DNA from: Pseudovibrio denitrificans JCM 12308
GTDB lineage: Bacteria; Pseudomonadota; Alphaproteobacteria; Rhizobiales; Stappiaceae
Assembly: GCF_001310815.1 (NCBI RefSeq)
Contig: NZ_BAZK01000008.1
Location: 62,001 to 126,000, forward strand
Reading direction: 5' to 3'
DNA length: 64,000 bases
Shown: piece by piece, positions 9,619 through 18,496 of the stretch
How the letters are laid out: each line of letters opens with the position of its first letter
Numbering within the stretch: the first letter of the stretch is position 1
Translations under genes and position numbers: made by a program
The notes under the pieces: generated by a model
What the model was told of the DNA's origin: nothing
What the model saw: the letters and a program-made list of their open reading frames with translations, nothing else
The model's database searches: none

Positions 9619-10538
9619 GGTGTATCCCCCTCACAAGCTGGCTGGGTCGTCGCTGGCGCATGTCTGCGCAGGGTGGTCTCGGGCCGGCGGGCATACTTTT
9701 TCAGGATCTCTTCAAACAGGCCCGGTTTGACCCATGAGAAGTACTCCACCCCGTGGGCAATGCTGGGCTGGGCGAGCTGATCGTATGTCACCGTGGAGAG
9801 TGGTTTGGACTGCGCTTTGGCATTGGCAACCCAGTCCTGAAACTCTTCTTCTGTCATCGCCACTGCGTCGAAGAACTGCATGGCAAAGCCATCGCCACTG
9901 TACTGCGTGTTGCGGCCACGGAAGCGTCCGGTTTCATTGGCTTTCAGGTTCAGCTCACTGGTCATCCCCGCCATGGCATAGATTTGTCCCCCTAATGCGG
10001 GAATAAGCAGGGAGTTCATGACTGTGTCTGAGGTCAGCTTCATACTGACGGCTTTATCAACGGGGAAGGCGAGTTCGTTGACGGAGGCAATGCCGAGGTC
10101 CGGATAGATGAAGAGCCACTTCCAGTCCTGCGCGACCACCTGCACGTTAATGGTATTTTCTGGCGTTGCGATCTTCTTATAGGGGTCAAGCTTGTAGGAA
10201 TAAGTCCAGACCAGATAGCCAAGCGTGATGATGATGGCGGCAGGAATGGACCAGACGAACACCTCAATAATGGTGGATTTGTGCCATTCCGGCTTGTATT
10301 CACCCGTCCCGCCTTTTGCGCGGTAGCGCCAGATGAACCAGAAGACCATGAAGTAAACGGGAATAACCACAATCAGCATGATGAAGAAAGCGGTGTAAAG
10401 CAGATCCCGCTCAATAATGGCGATGGGGCCTTTGGGGTCGGCGACAGGAGAGGTCTGCAAGCCACATCCCGCCAACACAAGCAGGAGGCCCAGCAGAGTT
10501 ATTCCCCTTAGACAAGGTTTTGAAATGAAATGTTTCAT
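9612..10538 (-). CDS. cyoA: Cytochrome o ubiquinol oxidase subunit II
   Basis: Lipoprotein subunit of 308 residues. A signal peptide ends in LVLAGC, a lipobox, so the Cys is probably acylated. Two membrane helices follow (about 48-70 and 90-112), then a periplasmic cupredoxin domain with VVAQDWKWLFIYPDLGIASVNELAFP. The CuA ligands of cytochrome c oxidases are absent, as expected for a quinol oxidase. First gene of cyoABCD; its promoter should lie in 10539-10607. Confidence 0.94.
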   Translation of the reverse strand: MKHFISKPCLRGITLLGLLLVLAGCGLQTSPVADPKGPIAIIERDLLYTAFFIMLIVVIPVYFMVFWFIWRYRAKGGTGEYKPEWHKSTIIEVFVWSIPAAIIITLGYLVWTYSYKLDPYKKIATPENTINVQVVAQDWKWLFIYPDLGIASVNELAFPVDKAVSMKLTSDTVMNSLLIPALGGQIYAMAGMTSELNLKANETGRFRGRNTQYSGDGFAMQFFDAVAMTEEEFQDWVANAKAQSKPLSTVTYDQLAQPSIAHGVEYFSWVKPGLFEEILKKYARRPETTLRRHAPATTQPACEGDTPC

Positions 10539-10607
10539 CGTATTCCCGCGCAGGATTGGTGACCTAACGGGAATATTTCAAGGGGTGGGGGATTACAGAA
10601 TATTTAA

Positions 10608-10632
10608 GGTCACGGCCTCACGGCCTGAGACC
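10608..10632 (-). terminator. Imperfect hairpin after the SnoaL-like gene
   Basis: Read on the minus strand, GGTCTCAGGCC-GTGA-GGCCGTGACC can fold with internal mismatches and is followed by TTAAATATT. It lies between the SnoaL-like gene and the cyo operon. Weak support; it also contains a tandem CACGGCCT repeat. Confidence 0.35.
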
Positions 10633-10706
10633 CATGAGATTTCAGGAACCAATTCTTTGAGGGGAGCACAGAGATGGTTATCAATTACTCCCCCGCATCC
10701 TTCAAT

Positions 10707-11132
10707 TTATCCAGCAGTCTTTGCAGGTGCTTTAAGGGCTTCCAGCATTTCTGCCATTTTCGCCTGCACCATGGTCACCGCTTTAAGGGGGCGCAGCATG
10801 ACCTTGAAATCATCGATCAGGCCCTCTTCATTCCAATGGATCATGTCGACACCGTTGATGAAGATGCCGTCGACTTCTGTCTCAAACTCCAGCACAGCAT
10901 TGTCGCCGCAATCCAGAATGCGCACATATTTGAAGCTCTTGTTGACGCCAAGCACCTGAGCCGCGCCATAAAGATACATGACAGTGATCTGCTGCCCCCG
11001 TTGCGGCGTGTGCACCACCGGGCTGTAAAACACGCAATCCTTGGCGATCAGGGCAGACAGTTTCGCCAGATCCTTGCCGCCCTCCAGCATATCCAGCCAC
11101 TTCTGCAGGTTTTCAGAGTAGTTCGTCGACAT
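10707..11132 (-). CDS. SnoaL-like/NTF2-fold protein
   Basis: Protein of 141 residues from ATG 11132, preceded by a GGAGG site; an in-frame extension to 11198 is less likely. It has the plan of the NTF2/SnoaL superfamily: WLDMLEGGKDLAKLSALIAKDCVFYSPVV near the start, VLEFETEVDGIFINGVDMIHWNEEGLI in the middle and KVMLRPLKAV near the end. Members are small enzymes or ligand-binding proteins of diverse function, so none is assigned. It stands alone on the minus strand, divergent from the P450 gene. Confidence 0.75.
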   Translation of the reverse strand: MSTNYSENLQKWLDMLEGGKDLAKLSALIAKDCVFYSPVVHTPQRGQQITVMYLYGAAQVLGVNKSFKYVRILDCGDNAVLEFETEVDGIFINGVDMIHWNEEGLIDDFKVMLRPLKAVTMVQAKMAEMLEALKAPAKTAG

Positions 11133-11489
11133 CCGTTTATCCTCCCCAGCTGCTGCCTTTATTCCCCAAGCGCAATGACGGGATAGGCAGAGCAACACCA
11201 GTCAAGCCCATATTGACGTAATGGTCAACCTAGCCGGAGGGGCGGGAATAAGTGCGGGCTTGCTTGAGGATTTATGAAGAGTAACCGGGATTTTTGCGCT
11301 GTTTCCTTAGCTCGGCATTAGAGAGCTAAGTGTTAGAAAAATAACAGGAAAGATTGTTTGCGTGGACTTTGAAAGGTTTATGCGTTTTTTGCGTTTTCTG
11401 GCGTTTTTTTGTTTTTCATGACCCAGAGCAGAAAATGAACGGACAAGGCTGCCACGCGATAGATATGTACCGCAAAAGAAGCAGCATAC
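11133..11489. promoter_or_regulatory. Divergent intergenic region with phased T-tracts
   Basis: This 357-bp gap separates the SnoaL-like gene from the P450 gene and has no gene. At 11381-11416 there are three imperfect copies of GCGTTTT spaced about 10 bases apart, then a further T5 tract. T-tracts at helical spacing bend DNA, and this one sits 75-110 bp before the P450 start, where it could influence promoter activity or bind a nucleoid protein. Confidence 0.35.
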
Positions 11490-12878
11490 ATGCCTGAACC
11501 AATCCTTTATCGGCCTCCGGCACCAACGCCCTGCAAACCGCTCCGAGGTCTGCGACTGTTTCGCGTGTTCTGGGCGCGCAATGTTTTAAACCTTATCCCC
11601 GAGGAGTTCTTCAACAGTCCGATCGAGCGGGTCTATTTTACCCGCCGACCCTGTTACCTGGTCAACGCGCCTGATCTGGTGAATGAGGTGCTGGTTGAAA
11701 AGCGGCTGTCGTTTCCAAAATCGGATGTGATGGTGGATACACTCAAACCGGTGATCGGGGAGAGCACGATCATAGCCAGCGGCCCGAAATGGGAAGAACA
11801 GCGTGAGATGATTGCGCCGGTGTTTTCTCACGTGGGTGTGCGCAGTGCCTTCAAGCATATTCAGGACGCCTGCAACGAGTTTCTGGCTTATCTGGATAAG
11901 GCGGCTGAGTTCGGAAAGTCCATCAGCCTGCGCGATGAGATGAGCCGTCTGACCGCTGACATCATCTTCCGCACCATCTTTTCACATCCCATCGACAGCG
12001 TGCGCGCCCGCAAGGTGTTTACGCAGGCCATGCAGTATCAGGCAATCACCACAACATGGGCACGCAAAATGATCCTGCGGGGGACCGGTGAAGGGCCTAA
12101 CCGCCCCATGCCAAAGGAAGCGGAGATCCTACGCGATGAAATCCGTCTGCTTCTGACGGATCTGGTGGATGAGCACACCGCTGATCGGTTCGGCCAGCAT
12201 GATGACATGTGCCAGCGCCTCCTGGATGCCCGCCATCCCCAAACCGGTCTGCCCTTCAGCAAGGAGCAGCTGGTGGACCATATCGCCACGTTCTTTTTGG
12301 CCGGTCACGAGACCACCTCTGCCGTGCTCAACTGGGCGTTCTTCATCCTCTCCCAGCGGCCAGACTATTCTGAGCGCATCCGGCGGGAGACAGATAGCAT
12401 CACAAACGGGGAAGTGCTTGAGTACAAGCACCTGTCCAAGCTGAGGTTCACCCGCAACATCTTCCGCGAAACCACGCGGCTCTATCCGCCCATCGCATTC
12501 CTCTCCCGTATGGCGGTTGAGGAGACGACTATTGGCGGCCACAAAATCCCGCGAGGGGCGCTGATCATCATTTCACCCTGGATCGTTCACCGGCACCGCT
12601 CCTACTGGCACCATCCCGATCACTTTGATCCAGACCGCTTTGAGCGCGATGACGATCCGATGACCGGGGCGTACATGCCATTTGGCATTGGGCCGCGCGT
12701 GTGTGCCGGAGCCAGTTTCTCAACGGTGGAGGCCACTTCTGTGCTGGCTGGTGTGACGCGTCATTATAACTTCAAGGCAGAAAAGCCGGAGGAGGTCTTT
12801 CCGGAAACGGGAATTGCGCTGCGGTCTCAGTCCGAGATCCGATGCAAGCTCATCAAGCGCAGTCATATGACTCATTAG
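11490..12878 (+). CDS. Cytochrome P450
   Basis: Haem-thiolate monooxygenase of 462 residues, typical length. It shows the I-helix oxygen motif AGHETTS (271-277), the K-helix E-x-x-R (E327-R330) and the haem loop PFGIGPRVCAGASF with the ligand Cys405. The layout, with no membrane anchor at the N-terminus, is that of bacterial soluble P450s related to the CYP102/CYP4-like group. No ferredoxin or reductase gene is adjacent, so electron partners must be encoded elsewhere. Substrate unknown; the amidohydrolase gene follows 93 bp downstream on the same strand. Confidence 0.93.
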   Translation: MPEPILYRPPAPTPCKPLRGLRLFRVFWARNVLNLIPEEFFNSPIERVYFTRRPCYLVNAPDLVNEVLVEKRLSFPKSDVMVDTLKPVIGESTIIASGPKWEEQREMIAPVFSHVGVRSAFKHIQDACNEFLAYLDKAAEFGKSISLRDEMSRLTADIIFRTIFSHPIDSVRARKVFTQAMQYQAITTTWARKMILRGTGEGPNRPMPKEAEILRDEIRLLLTDLVDEHTADRFGQHDDMCQRLLDARHPQTGLPFSKEQLVDHIATFFLAGHETTSAVLNWAFFILSQRPDYSERIRRETDSITNGEVLEYKHLSKLRFTRNIFRETTRLYPPIAFLSRMAVEETTIGGHKIPRGALIIISPWIVHRHRSYWHHPDHFDPDRFERDDDPMTGAYMPFGIGPRVCAGASFSTVEATSVLAGVTRHYNFKAEKPEEVFPETGIALRSQSEIRCKLIKRSHMTH

Positions 12879-12971
12879 AGGCGCAAAACCTGCGAAAAGC
12901 CCGAAACTATCGGGTGGCGTCCCTGCCAATTATATGCATCATTCCGTAAGGGTAAGAAGGAGGAGGTTGGT

Positions 12972-14693
12972 ATGCGTTGGATTGCTGGGCTGGTCATTGT
13001 CATTGTAGGTGCCGCTGCTGGCTACTACTGGTATTCTCTGCCGCCAGAATATCCAACCAAGTACATCATCACCGCCGACCGTATTCTGACAATGGACCCG
13101 GAGCGCCCGCAGGTGCAGGCCATATTGGTTGATGGCAACGAAATCATGGCGTTAGGTGACGTGCGCCAGCTGGAAAATCAAGACAAAGCCAAGCTTATCC
13201 GCCTCAAAGGCACGTTGATCCCCGGCCTGATTGAACCGCATACCCACCCGATAGCCGCCGCTTTGCTGGCCGCCGCCACCGATATCAGCGCCTTCAAGTA
13301 CGACAGCCGTTCGCAGATTATGAAGGCCCTTGAGGAATCGGCGGATGAATACAGCCTGACTCCATGGGTGCTAGCCTATGGCTGGGATCCGATCGCGATC
13401 AAAGACCTTTCCCCGCCAACTTTGGCAGAGCTGGACGCCATCTCTCCTGACAAGCCCATGCTGGTTCTGACCCAGATGATGCATGAGGCCTACGCCAACT
13501 CAGCGGCCCTGAAGGAAGCGGGCATTGACCCGAACCGCGGGCCAATGCTGCGCGAGCTGGAAGAGATCAATCGTGTTGTTTCCGCAATTCCGGCTCCCTC
13601 CGATGAGGCCGTGGAACTGCTGGTGCGCAAGAAGTATACGGACTACGCCAAGGCCGGTTACACCAGCATCGGCGTGACCGGAGCCGTGGGACGTCACCCC
13701 AATCCGGTGGGCCTGTTGCAGCGTATTGGACTGGAGGACAACCCGCCGGTCCGGACCTATCTCTATCTGACGGAAGATCAACTGCCCAACTGGCGCTTTG
13801 GCGGAGACGACCGCTTCACCATTCTAGGCGCCAAGTTCTGGCTGGATGGTTCTCCGTTCACCGGAGCAGCCGCCACCTATCACCCCTATGAAACCTCTGA
13901 GCTGGTGTTGGAACGGCTCGGCCTCTCCTCAGGACATCACGGCGAGCTCAACATGAGCGATACGGACCTGATTGAGAAACTGCGGGAAGTGCATAAAAAG
14001 AGCGGGCAGGTGGCCATGCATGTGCAGGGCGAGCGCGCCATTGATCAGGCTTTGATGGCCATCGCCACCATTCAGGCAGAAGACCCGCGCGATGACATCC
14101 AGCACCGGCTGGAGCACAACGCATTGATAACCCGCGAGCAGATTCAATGGGCGACTAATCTGGGTGTCTCCCTTGGCTTCTTCGTGGATCACATCACCTT
14201 TTATGGCGACCAGCTGGAAGACCTGTTCGGCAGCAACCGCATGAACCGTTATATGCCCGTGCGCGATGCCAAGGATGCAGGTGCCGTGGTCACCTTCCAT
14301 GGAGATCATCCCGCAACGCCCATGAACCCCATGGGCACGGTGGAGACCGCCATGTCCCGTACCTCCCAAAGCGGAAACACGGTTGTTGGTGCTGATCACG
14401 CGGTGACGCTGGAAGAAGCGCTGCAGGCGATGACGGTTGATGCGGCCCGTCAGCTGGGGCAGGAAGATACGCTCGGCATGATCGCCGTGGGTATGAAGGC
14501 TGACTTCACCCTGCTCAACGGCAATCCGCAGGTGATGCGCCCGGAAGGCCTGCGCTTGATCCGCCCAACCCTCACCATCCGCAACGGCCAACCAGTGGAC
14601 ACCCGTTTCGTCAGCTGGTTTGACCCGGAACTGGCCATCAAGGCTGTCTGGAAGATGCTGATGGGAGATGAGACGGAACCAACCAGCACTTAG
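12972..14693 (+). CDS. Membrane-anchored amidohydrolase (YtcJ-like, amidohydrolase family 3)
   Basis: Metal-dependent hydrolase of 573 residues. A hydrophobic segment at 4-22 should anchor it in the inner membrane with the enzyme outside. The first metal motif is PGLIEPHTHP (84-93); further ligands fall in MHVQGERAIDQAL, HRLEHNALI and FHGDHPATPMNPM, as in YtcJ-like proteins. The C-terminal beta-domain has the usual MIAVGMKADFTLLNGNP. It has a strong AAGGAGGAGG ribosome site. The substrate of this family is mostly unknown (amide or ester bonds). Confidence 0.85.
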   Translation: MRWIAGLVIVIVGAAAGYYWYSLPPEYPTKYIITADRILTMDPERPQVQAILVDGNEIMALGDVRQLENQDKAKLIRLKGTLIPGLIEPHTHPIAAALLAAATDISAFKYDSRSQIMKALEESADEYSLTPWVLAYGWDPIAIKDLSPPTLAELDAISPDKPMLVLTQMMHEAYANSAALKEAGIDPNRGPMLRELEEINRVVSAIPAPSDEAVELLVRKKYTDYAKAGYTSIGVTGAVGRHPNPVGLLQRIGLEDNPPVRTYLYLTEDQLPNWRFGGDDRFTILGAKFWLDGSPFTGAAATYHPYETSELVLERLGLSSGHHGELNMSDTDLIEKLREVHKKSGQVAMHVQGERAIDQALMAIATIQAEDPRDDIQHRLEHNALITREQIQWATNLGVSLGFFVDHITFYGDQLEDLFGSNRMNRYMPVRDAKDAGAVVTFHGDHPATPMNPMGTVETAMSRTSQSGNTVVGADHAVTLEEALQAMTVDAARQLGQEDTLGMIAVGMKADFTLLNGNPQVMRPEGLRLIRPTLTIRNGQPVDTRFVSWFDPELAIKAVWKMLMGDETEPTST

Positions 14694-14724
14694 GAGGCAG
14701 ATTGGTTTAGGGGGCGCGTAGACC

Positions 14725-15501
14725 TCAAAGGTTTCGGCTCAGCCAGTCGAGTATCTTGGCGGCTGTCTCTGGCCATTGCTCATCAAACTGGATGTAGTGG
14801 CAAGCTCCGTCGATCACGAGGAACTCTGCTGTTTCATAGCGCTCAGCCATCACCCGCGCGGTGCTTGGTGGCACGGCCTTGTCCTCGGTTCCTGAGATGA
14901 AGAGCAGGGGGCATGTGACCTTGTCTGGGTCTACAAACGTGGTCTGGTGGAGGTCATACATCCAGAAGAAAAACTCAAACAGCACCCGACCGGACTCGGA
15001 GCCAAGACGCGCATGGATGTCACGTTGCATCTGGGGTGACAGCGTGTTGAAGCCATACTTCACCAGCAGCTCAAAATCCTGTTCCACTGCCTGCTCCCAG
15101 AAGGCGCCTGCTGATATGAGCAGCTTCCCGAGATCTCGTTCTTCCTCCGTGGTCGGCAGAGTCCCGTTCACAATGCTGCTGTTGAGAAGAACGCCCGCTT
15201 TGATGGCATCCTCAGCAGCCAGCAGCTGCGCAATCAACCCACCGATCGAGTGGCCAACTACAACCGGCGCCTCGCCAATCTCGTCTATGGCCTGCCGGGC
15301 ATCCTCCACATAATCAGCGATGCTTAACCCGGTGAGCTTAGCATCCCGTTCCGGTCCGGATGGCAGGTCATGATGTCGGTAAGTGAGGCTGTGGCAGGTA
15401 TATCCGGCAGCCTCAAGGGACACCTGCACATTCTCCATCGACCACGCCGCAGCATTGGTGCCAGTCAAAAGCAGGACTGGAGGCAGAGAGCTGTTAGACA
15501 T
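14725..15501 (-). CDS. Alpha/beta hydrolase
   Basis: Cytoplasmic hydrolase of 258 residues with the nucleophile elbow GHSIGG (Ser85). The acid is probably the Asp of ISGTEDKAVP, and the base is His in GACHYIQFDEQWPETA near the C-terminus. ATG 15501 follows AGGAG. It converges on the amidohydrolase gene 31 bp away. The family covers esterases, lipases and lactonases; no substrate can be read. Confidence 0.85.
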   Translation of the reverse strand: MSNSSLPPVLLLTGTNAAAWSMENVQVSLEAAGYTCHSLTYRHHDLPSGPERDAKLTGLSIADYVEDARQAIDEIGEAPVVVGHSIGGLIAQLLAAEDAIKAGVLLNSSIVNGTLPTTEEERDLGKLLISAGAFWEQAVEQDFELLVKYGFNTLSPQMQRDIHARLGSESGRVLFEFFFWMYDLHQTTFVDPDKVTCPLLFISGTEDKAVPPSTARVMAERYETAEFLVIDGACHYIQFDEQWPETAAKILDWLSRNL

Positions 15502-15518
15502 CCGAAGCTCCTAAAGAA

Positions 15519-15540
15519 TGGGGCTCCAATTAGAGCCCCA
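15519..15540 (-). terminator. Hairpin after the lipoprotein gene
   Basis: Perfect 8-bp stem TGGGGCTC / GAGCCCCA with a 6-base loop, followed on the minus strand by TTCTTT. It lies between the minus-strand lipoprotein gene and the downstream hydrolase, just ahead of the hydrolase ribosome site. Confidence 0.6.
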
Positions 15541-15644
15541 CCCTCATCGCTCTATCAGCTCAGGCTCAACGAAGTGTAAGCCCGGAACTCGCAATTTAAC
15601 AACAGCATGCCGCTGCAGAGAGCAACGGCTGCCAGATCAAGTCG

Positions 15645-16154
15645 TCAGCGTTTTTTTGTCGCCCGCAAAACCTTCGCCACAACCTGTTCAGCAAACACTT
15701 CGTGGTTTGCGACTGCTGTGCCGATCCTCGCGTCTTTGACAATGACTTCTTTTGTCCGCGCATCAGTAACCGTCACCATGCCCGACATGGAGGATGCACC
15801 AGTCCCGAAGAGGATGTCATACCCCATATTGGAAATGAAGAAGCTCTGAATTTTGACGTCAACGTTGACCCGTCTCGGACCATGCAGCTCTTTCAACTTG
15901 GTCTGTAGGGCCTTCTTTGTGACCTTAACGATTACGTCTTTATCGTAGTCAACGCCCAGAACATTGTTCAGCCCCTCAAATTTCCAATCGCCCGTCACGG
16001 TCACCTTTGAGACCTTTACTTGGGCTTCTTCAATGTCTTTCGCCGTAATGGTCGTTTGGCAGGCTGCCAGTGTAAGCCCGAGCAGAGCGAGTACGGCTAG
16101 ATTCCGCAGGTTCTTCAGCTTCTGTACAAAGCTATACAAGTATTTGTTTTTCAT
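15645..16154 (-). CDS. Hypothetical lipoprotein
   Basis: Protein of 169 residues. A positive N-terminus and hydrophobic stretch end in LTLAACQTT, a clear lipobox. The mature part has an alternating pattern rich in Lys, Asp and Val (VKVSKVTVTGDWKFEG; RRVNVDVKIQSFFIS) that predicts beta strands. I do not recognise the family with certainty; small lipoproteins of this plan are common in Rhodobacterales and relatives. It is monocistronic, with 327 bp before the next gene. Confidence 0.7.
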   Translation of the reverse strand: MKNKYLYSFVQKLKNLRNLAVLALLGLTLAACQTTITAKDIEEAQVKVSKVTVTGDWKFEGLNNVLGVDYDKDVIVKVTKKALQTKLKELHGPRRVNVDVKIQSFFISNMGYDILFGTGASSMSGMVTVTDARTKEVIVKDARIGTAVANHEVFAEQVVAKVLRATKKR

Positions 16155-16481
16155 TGAGTTATGACTTCATTACATCAAGGCAGATTTCGTAAGGAGCCAT
16201 AGTGTCAGGAGAGGCTTGCGTCTGGGTGATTGCAACCGCCTTCTGGTTTTCGCCGGAGAGACCACGAAAACGCCTCGCCGCCACCTTCTCAAGACCGCAT
16301 GATTTTTGAGCAAGCTTTATGCTTTCTTTGGAGGTTCGCGCCTAAGCTTCATCCGTGAGGTGGGCTTTATCGGGCCGCTCATCATCACGTCTGTTCTCTG
16401 GTTTGGGTGAGAAAGCGCTCTTTCTCTGCCAGCTGGGGTGCGCCGGGGGGAATGCAGGAAACCCTGTCGGAAGGACGGTAG
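16155..16481. other. Intergenic region without recognisable features
   Basis: This 327-bp gap lies between the divergent lipoprotein and patatin genes. It must hold both promoters. I see no repeat, hairpin or gene in it apart from the GGAAGGA ribosome site just before the patatin start. Confidence 0.4.
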
Positions 16482-17582
16482 ATGACACAAGGAATTGGCC
16501 TTGTCATGCAAGGCGGTGGAGCTCTTGGAGCTTATGAGGTTGGTGCCCTGACCCGCATTTATCAGGCGGGATATGTGCCGGAGATCATCACCGGAACCTC
16601 CATTGGTGCCCTCAACGCTGCTGTCATCGCCGCCCCCAAGTTCGGAGACCCGATCGAAACCCTGCACGCTCTTTGGGAACACCTCAGCCATGCGCCGGGC
16701 TTTGTCTGGCATTCCAGCCAGAAACTGCTGCGCGCCAGCATGGGCCACCCACGTTTTTTCAAGCTGCATGCACCCTCTTTCATGGCCGAGAAACGCCCCA
16801 GCATCTACGACATCACACCCGCGCTGGAGACCATGGAAAAGTTCATCGACTTTGAACGGCTCAACAGCCCGGAAGCGCCGCGACTGGTGATCACGGCGAC
16901 CAATGTGGCGACGGGGCAGATAGAGCGGTTTTCCAACCGAGATCACTACATCACCTCCAAGCACATCATGGCCAGTGGCAGCCTGCCGCCCGGCTTCCCG
17001 CCCATTCAGCTTAACGGCAGCTATTACTGGGATGGCGGGCTTTACGACAACACGCCCATCCGCTCTTTGCTGCGTATTCTGGATGATCATCAGATCTCCC
17101 ATATGCCGATTTTCCTGATTGAGCTGTTCTGCCCGGAAGGCATCATTCCCACCACCGTTGAGGAAGCCGTCTACCGCATGACGGAGCTGGTGTTTGAAGA
17201 CAAATTCTGGCTCATGCTGGATGGTGACAAGTCCGCCCAGCATTACTCCCATATGCTTTATGATCTGGACAAACTGGTGCCAGAAGACTCGCCCATTCGG
17301 GACTGCGAGCACTACCAGTCCCTCATGAAAATGCGCGCGCTCTCTCACATCATCACCGTCAATGCAGAACACAATGCGCTGACTGGTGTGGTGGATTTTG
17401 AACCCAAAAGCATCAACGAACGCATCAAGACCGGCTATCTGGCCGCTGATGACGCGTTGATCAAAAATGCTGATCGGATTGAGGCCATTCTCAATGAAAA
17501 GCACGAAGGCTACATGACGGAATGTACTCATTCGCACCACACGCCGGGTTCGAAGAAAAAAAAAAGAGGTGCTCATGAGTGA
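16482..17582 (+). CDS. Patatin-like phospholipase
   Basis: Serine lipid acyl hydrolase of 366 residues. It has the oxyanion loop MQGGGALGAYEVG (9-21), the nucleophile GTSIG with Ser40 and the catalytic dyad Asp in YYWDGGLYDN (Asp184). The C-terminal region, rich in EHYQSLMKMRALSHI, fits the longer bacterial patatins with a DUF3734-type tail. The last codons run through ten consecutive A bases and overlap the next hydrolase gene by 8 bp. It heads a three-gene plus-strand unit with an alpha/beta hydrolase and an exporter. Confidence 0.9.
   Translation: MTQGIGLVMQGGGALGAYEVGALTRIYQAGYVPEIITGTSIGALNAAVIAAPKFGDPIETLHALWEHLSHAPGFVWHSSQKLLRASMGHPRFFKLHAPSFMAEKRPSIYDITPALETMEKFIDFERLNSPEAPRLVITATNVATGQIERFSNRDHYITSKHIMASGSLPPGFPPIQLNGSYYWDGGLYDNTPIRSLLRILDDHQISHMPIFLIELFCPEGIIPTTVEEAVYRMTELVFEDKFWLMLDGDKSAQHYSHMLYDLDKLVPEDSPIRDCEHYQSLMKMRALSHIITVNAEHNALTGVVDFEPKSINERIKTGYLAADDALIKNADRIEAILNEKHEGYMTECTHSHHTPGSKKKKRGAHE
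17556..17565 (+). repeat. A10 homopolymer at the patatin-hydrolase junction
   Basis: Ten A bases encode Lys codons at the patatin C-terminus, 10 bp before the ATG of the hydrolase. Loss of one A (or a +1 ribosomal slip) would leave the frame open into the hydrolase, reading KKKEVLMSEID, and would fuse the two proteins. Confidence 0.6.
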
Positions 17583-18473
17583 GATTGATGAGCGCAAGTA
17601 CGACAGCGGCGCCTATGAGAACAAGTGGTTTGAAACCTCTGACGGCATCAAACTGAACTACCGCGTCTACGGCAATGGCACCTCACAAAAGCCAGCCATC
17701 ATGCTCTGCCGGGCCTGACCCGCTGTGCCCGCGATCTGGACCCCATGGCTGCACAGCTGAGCAAGACCTACAAGATCTACGCGCTGAACCTGCGTGGGCG
17801 GGATCTGTCGGATTATGACCCCGACTACAGCAACTACAACACCACCGTTTACATTCGCGATATCTACGAGTTCTGGAAGTTCACCGGTGAGCAACCCGTT
17901 GTTCTGCTTGGCTCCTCCCTCGGCGCACTGCTGGCCATGCTGATGGTGGAAGACCATCCGGACATGCTGGCAGGCACCATCCTGAACGATCTGGGCGCCA
18001 CCATCGAGTTTGCCGGCATGTCCCGCATCTTCGGCTATGCCGGACAGCTGGAGGATGAGGACGAACTCAGCGCTGTTGTTGAAACGGTAAAAGAGCATGT
18101 GGGCAATCAGTTTGTGAACCTGCCCGATGACAAGTGGGAGCGCATGGCGCTTTCCATGTTTGGTCTGAAAGACGGCAAGTGGCACCACCGCTATGATGAC
18201 AATCTGGGCGTCGCACTCATTGAGAACAAAGAGGCCTACCGCGATCTTTGGAAGGCCCATGAGCGGGCGGCAGAGCTGGACCTGCCGATCCTTTCCATTC
18301 GCGGAGAGCTTTCAGACGTCACATCCGCTGAAACGATCCGCTCCATGAAAACCATGGCACCGCGCATGCAGGCCGTGGGCATTCCTGATCGTGGTCACTG
18401 TCCAATTCTGGATGAACCAAAATGCCTTGAGGCCCTTGAAGGGTTCATGGGGCAATTTGAAAACCGTGCCTGA
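17575..18473 (+). CDS. Alpha/beta hydrolase (frame broken near 17706)
   Basis: Hydrolase of about 299 residues. ATG 17575 overlaps the patatin stop. The first 43 codons (MSEIDERKYDSGAYENKWF onwards) run into TGA near 17716. One missing base at about 17706 restores PAIMLLPGLTRCARDLDPM, the oxyanion region, and joins the rest. The nucleophile elbow is GSSLGA, and the base is His in GIPDRGHCPILDEP near the end. Such proteins include esterases and haloalkane or epoxide hydrolase relatives. Translational overlap with a patatin suggests a role in lipid or ester turnover, which is an inference. Confidence 0.82.
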
Positions 18474-18496
18474 GCCGTACGAGAGTGGAGGCGAGC

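Noticed and set aside
16317-17597. 426-codon minus-strand open frame opposite the patatin gene
   Set aside because: The plus-strand frame has the full set of patatin motifs; the antisense frame has no family features.
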